Positions 33,975 through 45,997 of a stretch of DNA of 64,000 nucleotides are shown in pieces. Source of the stretch: Mixophyes australis (lineage: Eukaryota > Chordata > Amphibia > Anura > Limnodynastidae). Location: positions 183,565,448 to 183,629,447 of the forward strand of contig JAVHZZ010000005.1 of the NCBI GenBank assembly GCA_036250195.1, given 5' to 3'. How positions within the stretch are numbered: position 1 is the first letter of the stretch; the number at the start of each line of letters is the position of its first letter. A program made the translations under genes and the position numbers. Below the pieces are notes generated by a model. That model had not been told where the DNA came from. It saw only the letters and a program-made list of their open reading frames with translations, and did no database searches.

Positions 33975-34207
33975 GGGGGGTATTCAATTGTTAGCGTTAA
34001 TGGGAAAAAACGAGCGCTCAAAAAATATTACCGTTTATACGGTAATATTGCGTGAGAAAAGCGTTAATACGGTAGTTTACTCGCGGAATTTCAGCTCGCC
34101 GCTCAGGGAGCAGCGAGCTGAAATTGAGCGAGTAATTACCGTATTAACGCTAAGATTTTTTGAGCGCTCGTTTTTCCCTGTTAACGCTAACAATTGAATA
34201 CCCCCCC
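33975..34207. mobile_element. PIF/Harbinger-type MITE, copy A
   Basis: The ends GGGGGGTATTCAATTGTTAG and its reverse complement are flanked by TTA on both sides (33972-33974 and 34208-34210). A 3-bp TTA duplication and G-rich ends fit PIF/Harbinger. The interior is largely self-complementary. Confidence 0.85.
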
Positions 34208-34244
34208 TTAAAATGAGAAGTGTGCAAAGGAGAAGCCACATATA

Positions 34245-34463
34245 GGGGGGTATTCAATTGTTAGCGTTAACGGGGAAAAACAAGCGCTCAAAAAATCTTA
34301 GCGTTAATACGGTAATTACTTGCTCAATTTCATCTCGCCGTGGCTGAAATTCCGCGAGTAAACTACCGTATTAACGCTTTTCTCGCACAATATTACCGTA
34401 TAAACGGTAATATTTTTTGAGCGCTCGTTTTTTCCCGTTAACGCTAACAATTGAATACCCCCC
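34245..34463. mobile_element. PIF/Harbinger-type MITE, copy B, inverted relative to copy A
   Basis: Same family and ends as copy A, but the interior runs in reverse order. It is flanked by ATA on both sides (34242-34244 and 34464-34466). Confidence 0.82.
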
Positions 34464-34862
34464 ATAGTGTAGTAAAAGCACACATAAAAAGCTATTGTTT
34501 ACAGCATACAAAATCAAACGTATTTGAAGTCTTATTTACAAGGAATAGCGCTCCCTATTTGCATCTGTGCCCCATTGTACAGATGATAATTTTGGTCCCT
34601 GTCCCCAGACTAATTAGTGCTCCTCTTCAGTTACCAAAACTCCATCAGTGCTAAGGGATGATCTGGATCATACGTACAGTATTCTTAGCAAGTTGAAAGT
34701 GCTTCGAAGTGATTGAGGCAGTCTATTCTCATACAATGTAGCATTAATTATTCTTAATGGTCTTTAAATCAAATCAAACTACCACTCTCACTTAGAACCA
34801 TGATATAGCAGTATCTGTGAAATCAGTGCGAATCCTTAATAAATATATGAATTGTGTATTTC
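34464..34862. other. Unassigned DNA
   Basis: No gene or repeat recognised. Confidence 0.45.
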
Positions 34863-34997
34863 CAGTGGTCAAAGTGGGCCGGTATTTGGTGGTATTCCAT
34901 ACCGCCACTTCTCTTACTGCCTGCATTGTAAAATGACCAAATTCCATTCACTTTCATTTTCCATAACACTACTTCTAAATTTCCACTTTGACCACTG
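34863..34997. mobile_element. hAT-type MITE, relative of 9710-9832
   Basis: It begins CAGTGGTCAAAGTGG and ends CCACTTTGACCACTG, a perfect 15-bp inverted repeat. The flanking 8-mers TGTATTTC and GGTATTCA agree only partly, suggesting an old insertion. Confidence 0.8.
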
Positions 34998-37596
34998 GGT
35001 ATTCAAATAAAATAACATAATTATACACACCTGAAAAAGAATACAGTATACATATAAATAACTTGTTAACCTAACATCTAAACCTAAAAGGTCAATCTAC
35101 AGTAAATATGGGAATGCTTCAAAAGTGTGTGCAAAGAGCAAGATTAATAATAAAGCTATCTGAGGGCTGGTAGTTAGCCGAAGGTATATAGGCACCCAGG
35201 ATGTAGCAGATCCTGCATTGGTGTCCTGGAAGAGTTACTTTGTCTAACTGTGTGAAGACAACATATGATAGCCAATCAAAGGTGGGAAAAGGGAACTTCC
35301 TGTGTAAAGGAAGGTTATATAGTTTTGAGCAAAAGCAGTTTTTCTTCTTCTTGTCATTGGAAATTGTTCCACCCACCCAGTCCCTTAGAATGGCTTGTAG
35401 TTTTTAAATAGTATGTTTAACCATTGTTATTCCTTCAGAAGGTTCTCAGTTAGTGGTAAATGATGACAATCAGCAGCCCTGAATGATGATGTGTATGGTG
35501 TTAGAGCACATTCCCTCAAAAGGGAGGTTCATCATTAGTTACACTTACCCTGTGGAGTGGTTTGGGGCAACGCTTGTATGGATGGGTTGCAGCTACTAAG
35601 CCTAGAGGAGGGTGGGACTTCACGGCCTAGAAGCATTTGGGGACAATTGGCCACTATATTCTTGGAATGAGGAATGTCTGGTAGCTGATTAGTCATGCCT
35701 TTTTTTGCATCTCTATCACTTAAACTAATTTATTTTAATACAATTTGTGACCTCTCGTCATCAAACAAGCCACCTGTATAGTTATTTCTTAAGTTAAGGG
35801 AGCACGTGTCAAGGGCATTATGCAAATGGATGTTTGGTTCAACTGCTAGGTGGCTTACAAACAATATACAGCAATTATAACTATAAGCATAAATTATAAT
35901 AAAATACATATTGATTTTCCCTTGTGCTAATAAAACAATGTACTATCTAAAAGATGTAAAATAAGCAGTGTTAAAAACAGCAGAAAACTGTATATCTATG
36001 TTAAGTTCCTCTGGGGCCAAAGTACCCAATCTGTAATTAATGTAACTTCTTTAAATTATCCCCTCCCCAATAACTGGGGTACTTACTCTGCTCCCCATAA
36101 TATTGCATTTTTGTATCATTGGCTTGGCTTGAATGTCTGGACAGACTGTGTTGCAAATATCTTCCATCTATGTTTGATGAATCTAATGAACAGCTGACAT
36201 TTTGTACTTCCTAGGTTCTTAAGGTACTATTTAAGGTACTACTTATAAGTAGTATGTAGTCTCTTAGATACATGGGGGATTAGTACTAGTTCCTATATAA
36301 CTGTTACCCCACTTAATTTTAGACCAAAGGAAAAAGCATTGGAGAAAACAGCATTATCTAAATCCCTTTATTAAAGTAATCCTCACGTTGCTGGAATGTA
36401 TGCTACGCACACCAATTAGAGTCTGTTATGTTTTGTTCAAAGACAGCTGTATGGTATTGTCATCAGCCTGTTAATCCATGTGATTCTTTAATCATTTCAA
36501 ATGTGTATTTTTTATAGATAAAAATATACTCTTGATATTTTCTTTGCACTTTAGAATTGTGACAGATCCTTTAGTTATTTATGATTGTGTAATGCCATTT
36601 TGATTATATAACTGGCAAGAGTAGGTAGATTGTCTGTTCAAGGATGTTAGCATACAGAATGATCATACATGTTTTTGCTGCTGAGCCATCATTAAAGGCC
36701 AGAAGAAAGACCAATACAAAAATCATAGGTTATCATGCTTACCATCAGTTGCAAGTACTGTAACACAGCATAGTCTATGTCTACAGATCTAGTGCCATTA
36801 GATTAATCTCTAGCTCTTTTTAACAGTCATTGCCAGATAGAAAAGGAAGATAATGCATTTCTACTACAGGTACAAATCAATAAAATGCTAGTTGTGTATG
36901 TAATGTTAAATGAAATAAATGTAGGTTTCCCTGGGCCATTTTTTTTTCCAATGTTTCAGTGGTTCGACTCTTCAATTAAAACTGATATTGTTAGAAGCCA
37001 GAAATATGTTGTTTTCTCACTAGCCACAGGCTTTACAGTATAGTGTTAGTACAAAATACCCTTACATGAACAGATATTCCCCGTATGCCTGATTTATGTT
37101 GCCAATTAATATTAACTGAAAATAGGCATGCAAATGACATGTACACAAGTATTGTGCCATAGTATACAATCTGGTTCAGGACTTCCCTTTGTCAAGTATA
37201 GATGACATGACAAGATAACACATTAATGAGTCTCTCAATGACCTTTACCCCTAAAAGTACTTTATAAATATTTCTCACCATAGCAACTGTAATCACCTGG
37301 TTATGTTATATACAATACAACAACACTTCAAACAGTACTTGCCTATTCTAAAATAGTAATATTGCATGTGACATTCATTCTTAAAGAGATATCTGTTTTG
37401 CAGAACACATTCCTAGCCTTTTTCACCACACTTTATTAGAATACCTACAAAAAATACTTTGAAAGGATTTCTACTGCTCTTAGTCACATTCTTTTTCTTT
37501 CCCAATAACTGACATCAAGCAAGTTTACTGCTTCAGCTTTTATTTGTCTAGCAGCATGGGTTATGGCATTTCCTCATAGTTTTCTTTATTTATTTA
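34998..37596. other. Unassigned AT-rich DNA
   Basis: No gene recognised. Positions 36330-36500 hold the second of three related segments (see findings). Confidence 0.4.
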
Positions 37597-37818
37597 GTAT
37601 TATTTATATAGCGCCACCATATTATGTAGCGATGTACAGAGAATGTTTAATCAGTCACAGCAGTCCCTGCCACATTGTAGCTTACAGTTTAAATTCCCTA
37701 CCACATAAATACACACACTCTAGGAATCATTTTTGTTCACAGCTAATTAACCTACTAGAATGTTCTTGGAGTGTGGCAGTAAAAAGGACCTCCCAGACAA
37801 TGCCCACTTGACAAAGGG
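37597..37818 (-). mobile_element. tRNA-headed SINE with L2-like tail, copy 3, head lost
   Basis: The tail TATTTATATAGCGCCACC at 37600 and the AGTCCCTGCCACATTGTAGC body match copies 1 and 2. The tRNA-like head is missing after about 37818. Confidence 0.7.
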
Positions 37819-38243
37819 AGGTGTTTTCCACAGGCTTCTAAAAGAAGAGATAGGTATTTAGCTGGCAATCTGCAGAGAAAGGCTGCAAAAATTCAGCTAA
37901 GTTGAAGAGATGCCGGTGGAGGGCATATGTGTTGCAAAATAGTAGTAAAGAGTCTGATTTAAGTTACATATTTTAAAGTGGTTTAAAAAAAATATTTTCC
38001 ACAGAAAGCAGCAGCCTCACAGGGTGCGTCTTCAATCAAAAGGAGCACCTGCAATGAACTCCCTTTTAAAGGCAAGGTGGGAATGTCATCTGTCCATCAA
38101 ATTAGGGCTGTGGGAGGAGTTTAAAGTATTTAAACCTGTCTGTGTCATTGCTCAGTTGTCACCAATGCCAGATAATGGCTTGTGGCTAGGGAGTTGGTAT
38201 CTATCTATCTAGCATTAGGCTCCCATAGAGTGTGGAACTCTAT
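37819..38243. other. Unassigned DNA
   Basis: No gene or repeat recognised. Confidence 0.4.
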
Positions 38244-38466
38244 GGGAGGAATTCAGTTGGCCGCATTACCCTCAAAACTGCACACTATTACCATTCATAA
38301 AGTAATTTTAACCCGGATTTCTGCTCATGGCTCGCTAAGCCGCGAGCAAAAATCAGCATTAAAAATTACGTACTAATCATGATAAGGTGCACTATTCCCG
38401 TAGTAACGGTAATAGTGTGCAGGCCAAGTTACTTTCAAGAGTAATACGGCCAATTGATATCCCCCC
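38244..38466. mobile_element. Harbinger-like MITE, second family
   Basis: The ends GGGAGGAATTCAGTTGGCCG and (inverted) GGGGGGATATCAATTGGCCG are flanked by TAT (38241-38243 and 38467-38469). The outer GGGGGG-TATTCAATTG-like motif is shared with the 33975 family, but the interior differs. Confidence 0.75.
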
Positions 38467-39209
38467 TATGTTGTTAATTTACATTAACATCCTGACAATA
38501 ATAGCAAAGTTAAAAAGAAAGAAGGTGTTTGTGTGTGTATCACCCGAAATGTGCCCGTGTCAAACACGATAAGAACTTACATGTTTAATTATTATTAAAA
38601 ATGAGAACCATGGAATGCTGTAGACCATTTGCAGATGACTGTCTTTTAGAAATATGGGAGTTCAGAGCCAGGTCCTCTGTAACCAAAAATTCCACATATT
38701 TTTTAAACCCAATGAAAAAGCATTAAAACTATATTCTCTCAGTCCCTTTATTAATGTAATTGTCACATTGCTGGAACCTTAGGTTGTTATTGACAACACT
38801 TAGAGCCTGCCATTTTTTGTACTTTGGCACATGCATGGTGTTGGTCAGAAGCGAGTCAATCCATGTGTTACTTTAATTTTTTTCTTGAGTATAAACTAGA
38901 TTTTTTATTTTCTTTAGCTCACACCACCTACACATAATTAGAACTAATGGCATACGCAAAGCAGCCTTAAGGGAAAATATAAACAGACCCCTGTACATGG
39001 GAAGCCACAGAGACCACCTAAAACCAACCAAATTCCAGATCTAGCCCATTTTTTCACTGCATGGGACAGAAGTTCTCAGACACCAGAGACTTCCAAAATG
39101 ATGTTCTTTCAATGAAGGAAGAGTAAATATTGGATGATGAGAGGTGATCACATTGTGGATGCTATAATTATACAATATATGTGCTTTCTCAACAATTTAG
39201 CAGTTGTCT
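38467..39209. other. Unassigned DNA
   Basis: No gene recognised. Positions 38690-38880 hold the third of three related segments (see findings). Confidence 0.4.
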
Positions 39210-39800
39210 GAATGCAAACAAACCAAATCCGTCCGATGGAAGGCCCAGAACAGGCTCCCCAGGTCAAAGTTCTGGCCAACATACACCAAAGGGAGGTCCG
39301 ACTGAGACCTACACCCCTAGTATGTCTTCTGGTCCAATGGTAAAAGTCTTTAGACATTTTCATCCAAAACCATCCAGTGGAAGGCACAGAACAGGATCCC
39401 TGGGTCAAAGTCAGCCCAAAGTACACCAACGGGAGGACCGACCAGGAACCTAACTGCCTTAAAACCTGACCAAGATCCTACTGGAACACCTCATGTTGGT
39501 TACATCCCAATCGGGGCAGGGGAGTCTAAATGCATAATCAGACAGACAAACAAAGCAAATTCATCCAGTAGAAAGCCCAGAACAGGCTCCCTGGATCAAA
39601 GTTCTGACCAGTGTACACCAAAAGGATGTCTAACTGGGACCTCAAAGCCCTGGTATGTCTTATGGGATCCAGTGGTGCCAGTCTGTGAAGTTTTCATCCA
39701 AATAAATCCAGTGTAAGGCTCATAACAGGCTCCCTGGGTCAAAGTTCCACTCAGTGTGCACCAAAGGTAGTTCCGACCAGGACCCTAGCCCCCTTAAATC
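39210..39800. repeat. Tandem repeat, about 141-190 bp units, possibly dimeric
   Basis: Four copies of a block like AAATCCAGTGGAAGGCACAGAACAGG begin near 39225, 39366, 39556 and 39700. Each is followed by GGTCAAAG and CACCAAAGG-type blocks. Alternating spacing (141, 190, 144) suggests a higher-order dimer of about 331 bp. Confidence 0.8.
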
Positions 39801-39804
39801 CTGC

Positions 39805-40235
39805 CTTACATTAATTCCAGTGGAACTTCAGAACGCTTCAGCTATGGAATCTGCAGAGCATTGGCAATTTTTAACGTATCATGCAACTTAGCAGTCATTG
39901 ACCCCACTCTGTGCTTTTACGTGGTCTTCCGCTTTGTGGCTGAGTTGCTGTTGTCTCTAAATGCTTCCACTTTCTAATAATATCACTTATAGTGGACCGT
40001 ATCCAGCAGGGATGAAATTTTAGGAACTGTCTCATTGCAAAGGTGGCATCCTATCACAGTACCATGCTTGAAGTTTGAAGTCACTAAGGTCTCCAGAACA
40101 ACCCATCACAAATGTTTGCAAATGGAGACTGCATGGCTAGGTGCTTGATATTATACACCTCTGGCAACGAGTCTGATTGAAACACTTCAATTCAATAATT
40201 AACAGGTGTGGCCAAACACTTTTGTCCATATTGTG
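39805..40235 (-). mobile_element. Truncated Tc1/mariner copy (5' end)
   Basis: The minus strand starts CACAATATGGACAAAAGTG at 40235 and follows the Tc1 copy at 2719 through the 5'UTR and the helix-turn-helix coding part. It breaks off at about 39805, where the tandem repeat begins. The first transposase codons are already damaged. Confidence 0.85.
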
Positions 40236-40291
40236 TGTGTGTGTTTATATATATATATATATAAAAATATATATACACATATATATCTATA
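40232..40291. repeat. (GT)n/(TA)n microsatellite
   Basis: Simple repeat between the Tc1 terminus and the ERV LTR. Confidence 0.85.
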
Positions 40292-41113
40292 TGTTATGTA
40301 CGTCTAATCGCTTTTCAATTTTCCAATAGTGTGGTTCCAAAGCACAATGCGATTCAATAGCAAAAAGCAGCAGAGTAACAATTCAATAGTATACAGCCGT
40401 TAACATACGAAGGCGCCCTGGATCCAGCATACAGTCATTCAGTCCTGAAGTCTGTGGTTGAGAAGAGTGTCTGCTGGACCCAGAGCTCATGCTTATATAC
40501 AGTCAGTGATACAGTGAAAACTATACAGATGATTTGGCATGTTTCCATAGGTTCAGGCTTCAGGATGGTCCAGTATAATGAAGGTCATTGGCCAGTTCAA
40601 ACGACGCCTTCCACAGGTGGGGGGCAGCTCTCCAAAAGATGCATACTAATCTTCCCGCCGAAAGCTGGTTCAAACTGGTCTATTTACATTACACACACAA
40701 TACAATTCTGATAATTTATTCCCTATGATCCATAACTTGCATACGCAAGGAGCGATATCTTAGCCGATAGAACCGGACGTCTGCGAATAAATAGGGAATT
40801 AGAATGATAACAAACAATATGTGTTACCTGTAAACTGAACCTTAGATCTCAATGAAGTGTATATAAAATTATAATATTTAACTATAAACTCTGCTACATT
40901 TCATTATAAATAACTATGTGTTACAACTATTTTTAACATGAACTAATTACAGCTGTATGTGTTCATGTAAATAAGTGTATAAGTGTTTGCACGTGTTATA
41001 TTTAATTACGCTCCTCCACGCCATAGCGTGCTATTTGCATAATTTCAGACATAGACAATCAGATTGATAGATATTAATTTGAAATGACCATATCCAATTA
41101 TTTGACTTCGACA
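40292..41113 (-). repeat. 3' LTR of the ERV
   Basis: It starts TGTCGAAGTC at 41113, directly after the purine tract at 41114-41126 (AAAGGGTGGAGC). A TATATAAG box lies at 40492-40499. The end is TACA at 40297 or TAACA at 40292. The matching 5' LTR is not in the window, so the limits are not confirmed by comparison. Confidence 0.65.
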
Positions 41114-41126
41114 GCTCCACCCTTTG
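41114..41126 (-). promoter_or_regulatory. Polypurine tract of the ERV
   Basis: The purine-rich CAAAGGGTGGAGC on the minus strand abuts the TG of the LTR. Confidence 0.65.
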
Positions 41127-41181
41127 ATAGTGCACAAAGCTATCACCTAATTATGCTTTCGATTTCAGGATTATACAGCAG

Positions 41182-41347
41182 TTATTCATTGACCATGATA
41201 CCTGTACTCCTCACCACCATTACAGTCTCACTTTCAGTGATTACCTCAGTAGACTGTTTTCCACACTTCCACACAGTAGGAACACATTTGACACATAAGC
41301 CAATTACTAAGATGACACCAAGTATAAGAATAAAGAGCTTACCTATA
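41182..41347 (-). pseudogene. env: ERV env C-terminus: membrane anchor and tail
   Basis: The frame reads a hydrophobic segment L-F-I-L-I-L-G-V-I-L-V-I-G-L, then C-V-K-C and a polar tail ending in a stop at 41182-41184. This is the expected membrane anchor and cytoplasmic tail of a retroviral transmembrane subunit. It is separated from the rest of env by the L2 at 41348-42492. Confidence 0.72.
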
Positions 41348-41348
41348 C

Positions 41349-41380
<32 letters not shown>

Positions 41381-42492
41381 GCATCTTTGACTTATAAGGT
41401 GCCACAAAGGGTCCGCAGCTCCGTACATTACATATACAGAAAAGAGAACCAAGACACAACATGATACAAAAATGTATACAAGCACAGGTGACAGGGTAAA
41501 GCAAATCAGATTATATCTGGGACAGATAGTGAAAGGGATGGTAGAAATAAGCGAGAAGAAGGCCAAAGCTTAAGAAGACAGGGAAAAACAGGGCTAGCGA
41601 AGCAGGTCAAGTGGTACACAGGGTGAAGGAACAGTAGAAGGAGCACACAAGGAAAGAGGGCCCTGCTCATGAGAGCTTACATCCTAAAGGAAACAGGGAG
41701 ACACAAATAGTGTGGTAATAACTGGGGGAGAAAGCCAGGACAAGGAAGTTAGGAGGAGGACTGATAGACTTGAATAAAGAAATGAGTTTTAAGGGCACGC
41801 TTGAAGCCTTTGAGAGTAGATGCTAACCTGATGGAACATGGAAGATCTTTCCACAGCAGGGGAGCAGCCCAGGCAAAGTCCTGAAGATGAGAGTGAGAGG
41901 AGGAGATCAGTGAAATAGTGAGGCGACTGTCACAGGCAGAGCGGAAGGAGTGGGTAGGAGTGTAGGTAGAGATGAGATTGGAGATGTAGGGAGGGGAAGA
42001 TTGACTAAGAGCTTTAAAGGTGAGGGTGAGGAATTTTCAATTTAATTCTGTAGGGTATGGGGAGCCAATGTAGCGACTGTTGGAGGGAGACTGCAGATAC
42101 AGAACGGCGGAAGAGGAAAATGAGGTGGGCAGCAGCATTGAGGATAGACTTAAGAGGGTCAAGGCGAGAATCAGGTAGGCCAGAGAGAAGGAGGTTACAG
42201 TAGTCAAGGCGAGAGATAACAAGCGAGTGAACAAGGGTTTTCGTGGCTTCCGTAGTGAGAAAGGGACGTATCTTAGATATATTCCGAAGGTGGAAGTAGC
42301 AGGATTTTGAAAGGGACAGAATGTGAGGCTTGAATGAGAGGGAGGAATCAAGGATGGCCCCAAGGCATCAGACTTGGGGGACAGAAACGAGGTTAGTGTT
42401 ATTAACAGAAATAGAGAGGGGGGAGGTGGGAGAGTTCTGGCAGGGGGGAAGACTATAAGCTCAGTCTTGGAAATATTGAGTTTAACAACCAT
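41348..42492 (-). mobile_element. L2-type LINE, 5'-truncated, inserted in ERV env
   Basis: The minus strand starts at L-N-I-S-K-T-E-L-I-V-F-P-P (about 42480-42445), the same block as [14 protein letters not shown] in the L2 at 57035-57080. It then follows the L2 ORF2 C-terminus with frameshifts, a 3'UTR, and a (AAT)n tail at 41348-41381. The reading frame is broken soon after the start. ERV env sequence lies on both sides. Confidence 0.88.
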
Positions 42493-43965
42493 TTACTGTA
42501 CCCACTCTCCTAGACCAGAGAACCACTTTGCAGGATTCAACCATGAGAACCATTTTGCCACCTTTTCTCCAACCTCATAAAATGAAGAATTATGGTTCTT
42601 CCAAAACTCCCACTTTAGTTGCAGAATTTCATCCATTTTCCAGTCTATGACTTCCTTGGGGTCGTCAGTATTGCTGGTAATGTACGTGCAACACTTGACA
42701 CCAAATTGGGTGGCCAAAGTCACACAATATCCACCAGTAATAGACGTGAGGTAATTCAACACCAGTCTATGTTGCACCAACTCCTTTTTATAAGTCTGTA
42801 GCTCCTTCCCAGTATACCTGAAAGTGTTATCATAAATCTCAGTGATATTGTCTATCAATTTAGTCAGGTCCTGAATATACCAAAAAATTTAGAGTTCCCT
42901 GAGCGATCCTGGTGGGATCTAATGCAACCTATCTTGGAAACCAGTGGTTTCACTAAACAGTTTTGTAGATACGGGTTCTTCACCAGGAATCATATTTCTT
43001 TTGCCACGATGTTCATACTGTGTGATGTATGTATGGGGGTGATGTAGTCCTATGGATATCAATCATTTCATCATGTCTAATGGTCATGACCTCTGGAACC
43101 AATTTACACAAACCCTTGGAACTCGGCGTTAACCAGGAATACGCTTTCCTTCCACAAACTTAATAAACATCATCTAGGAGGACATAAGATACTGTACAGT
43201 CACTGATGATATCACAGAGTCTTGACGAAACTACCCATATCCATTGTCTTCATCTGTTCAAGACAAGTTTCCGCATGGATAACATTTTGACAATAACTTA
43301 GAGGAACTTTACCAACAAGTACTTTCTTATGTCTGTTAAGACGTCTATGATGTCTATCACTATTCCTGGTTATTGGTGATCTTGAGAGTCTCCCATCAAC
43401 ACTGGTGTGGCGAGCCATTGTCTGATCAGGTAGGTCAGCTTACCAATTCTCCAGTCTTTTTACATGTGAAATATTTAGACACAGCAAAAACCGATCTTAG
43501 GTGTATTGGCGAAGCTTTAGACTAGGGGACCTAGTGATAATATACCTCCCATCTATGGACCTCCCTCCCCGTAATTCGAGGACCTCAGATATGTTTAATG
43601 GGAACGGTACTAGTCCTATGTTATGCTATCCCTGAGGAACATGAGAGCACACCCAGCGCTCGGTTTGGTTTAAGACCTTACCCACTAGGGAGTAATAATC
43701 CTCCAGGGAATGCCCGCCCAAATGCAAATTATTATTAGACTGGCATCACTGGATGCACTTCTCTTCAACTAGGGAGTCACAGTACTAACAGATACAATAT
43801 TCCTCAGACAATAGCCCTTCACACTGCCTCCGAGTTCCAGAGCTAGCAGATCTTTTTGTAACCCCTGAACCAAGTTTGACAATGGGAAGCACTGATGGTT
43901 CTATCAACCTTCTCTCCAGCTCCACTTCATCAATACCACTACCAGATCCTTTCTCCGTCATCTGT
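42493..43965 (-). pseudogene. env: ERV env, surface and most of the transmembrane subunit, broken
   Basis: The best-preserved part is 42858-42493: a heptad-rich stretch, then G-G-Y-C-V-T-L, a K-C-C a few residues later, and a W-rich membrane-proximal segment. The paired cysteines after a coiled-coil are the layout of the disulphide loop in retroviral transmembrane subunits. Upstream frames (43418-43212 and about 43960-43780) are short fragments of the surface subunit, with many stops and frame changes. No receptor-binding motif can be assigned. The protein could not be made. Confidence 0.7.
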
Positions 43966-44342
43966 CCTCCTTCACAAAAATAAAATGTCCTAAAAAGAAT
44001 AAAAATACCAAAAATCCTGGAAAAAGAAAAAAGTGAAAACCACCACTCAATTGCCTGGATAATAGTCTGGGCAATGTCCTTGGCTCAAGTGTCTTAACTG
44101 CAGTCTTTAGGTCTCCCGGAATAGGTTAACTAGTAGATAGATATGTGTTGTCAGTCTCGACTTGGTCTTGCACCTTTTCCGGGTTGCTGACTTTCATGCA
44201 GTGAGTAGAATGGACCCAAGTGTCTTTTTCTGCTACCTTCAGAGATATGGTACTGGTCAACAACACTTGCTACTGGCGTCCCCATTAGTCTGTTAAACAA
44301 CCTGAGCGTAAGAAATTGCGGATCATAATATATTCCCTAGGT

Positions 44343-45228
44343 TCAACATCGTGATAGTTTCAGTTTTTGTTGTTGTTGTTTTAGCTGTCTGCTCATTTTT
44401 ATGAGATATTGCACAGTCACTTCATTATTGCACTTCAAATCGTCCTGTGGACTTATGATTAAATGAGGTTGTCTGCTAAAATGTATCTCAAAGTGGGACA
44501 GATTAAGAGGAGGTCTGGGAGTGGTTCTGATACTATGGAGGACTAGTGGCAAAGCTTCTGGCCACGCCAACCCAGTTTCAGCCATTATCTTACTCAGTTT
44601 GTTCTTAATGGTACCATTTCCTTTCCACCTTGCCACTGGCTTGTGGTCGGTAAGGAGTATGAAGTCTGCTATTGATTCCCATAAGTTTACACATGTTCTG
44701 ATAGATATCACCGGTAAAATGAGTACCACTATCACTTTCAATGATTCTAGAGATACCATATCTGCATACAAATTCCTGAACAATTTTCTTAGCAGTGAAA
44801 ACAGCAGTATTAGTGGCAGCTGGAAATGCCTCTACCCAATTAGAAAATACATCAGTACAAACAAATACATATTTGAAATTCCTGCAAGGTGGTAATTGGA
44901 TATAGTCAATTTGTATTACATAAAAATTTCCATCTGTAGGAGGGATATGGGATGGCTCAGTTGGTATTGTCTTCATGACATCTTTCCTCAAACAGGTAAG
45001 ACAAGTCATTGCCTTCTTACCGGCTTGAGAAGAAAAGCCTGGTGCACACCAGTATGCTCTAACCAGCTTACACATACCTTCTTTACCCAGATGAGTCAGA
45101 CCATGGGCTGCCTCAGTCAGGCCCTGGTAATATGCTCTGGGGGCCACGGGCCTACCTTGTCCATCTCACCAGAGTCCAGAGGACTCTTCACCACATCCCT
45201 TCGCCTTCCAGACCGCCTTTTCCTGTAG
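44343..45228 (-). pseudogene. pol: ERV integrase, frameshifted
   Basis: The zinc-binding part shows H-G-L-T-H-L-G and C-L-T-C-L at about 45110-45000. The catalytic core keeps I-D-Y-I-Q-L, E-S-D-S-G-T-H-F and A-S-G-K-V-E-R, so the D,D,E triad is present in one frame (45147-44605). The C-terminal part continues in another frame (44783-44343: G-T-I-K-N-K-L-S-K ... A-L-P-L-V-L-H-S-I-R-T-T-P), so a frameshift lies at about 44625. Confidence 0.88.
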
Positions 45229-45334
45229 GGAACACAAATCATGCATTTTAATCAATTTCGAGTGTCTATTGTCTGAAAAAACATCATTTTGTCCATTGAT
45301 ACAGTTACAGGTAACCCTGCTGCCCATTTGACAG

Positions 45335-45967
45335 CTATATCTGCCCTGCTATTGCCAACTGACACGGGTCTTCCTTGTATGTGTGGTCTTTGCATTTTAT
45401 GACGGCTACTGCCTTGGGTAACTGTATCACTGTCAAGAGTCCTTTTATGTGTTGTGAGTGTGCTACTGGTGTGCCTGCTGCTGTCGTAAAGTTCCTAAGA
45501 CGCCTAAGGGCCCCGAAATCATGTACTACCCCAAAGGCGTACCTAGAGTCAGTGTTTATATTAGCTGACTTACCCTCTGCCAACTCACACGCTCTCCTTA
45601 GGACTATAAGTTTGGCCTCTTGGGCTGAGTGAGGTGGGCCGAGGGGTTCAGCTTGTACAACAGCCTGTTCATCTGCATCTGCATAACCTGTGCATAGTTC
45701 TCCCATTTCAGTCTGTCTATGACAACTCCTGTCTGTGTAAAACGTAAAATCTACATTTTCTAAGTATGTGTCACGAATGTCGGGTCTCGTAGTAAAAATC
45801 TGTTTCAGATATTCCATACAATCATGTGTATCCGTATACCTGCAAAACTCATCCCCATCCAGATTCTCTTCTCCTTCCAACCTTTGTTCATCTCCATGCA
45901 CATATGTTAGGTATGTAGCTAGATTTAAAGTATTGCACTGTTTGATGGTGATGTTTGCAGGTGCCAT
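45335..45967 (-). pseudogene. pol: ERV RNase H domain
   Basis: This frame carries F-T-F-Y-T-D-R-S-C (first acidic residue), S-A-Q-E-A-K-L-I (glutamate) and N-I-N-T-D-S-R-Y-A-F (third acidic residue), the standard retroviral RNase H layout. It ends at A-I-A-G-Q-I at 45335. Confidence 0.85.
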
Positions 45968-45997
45968 CAGAGCTAGATCCCACTTTGTGAACCTTGC

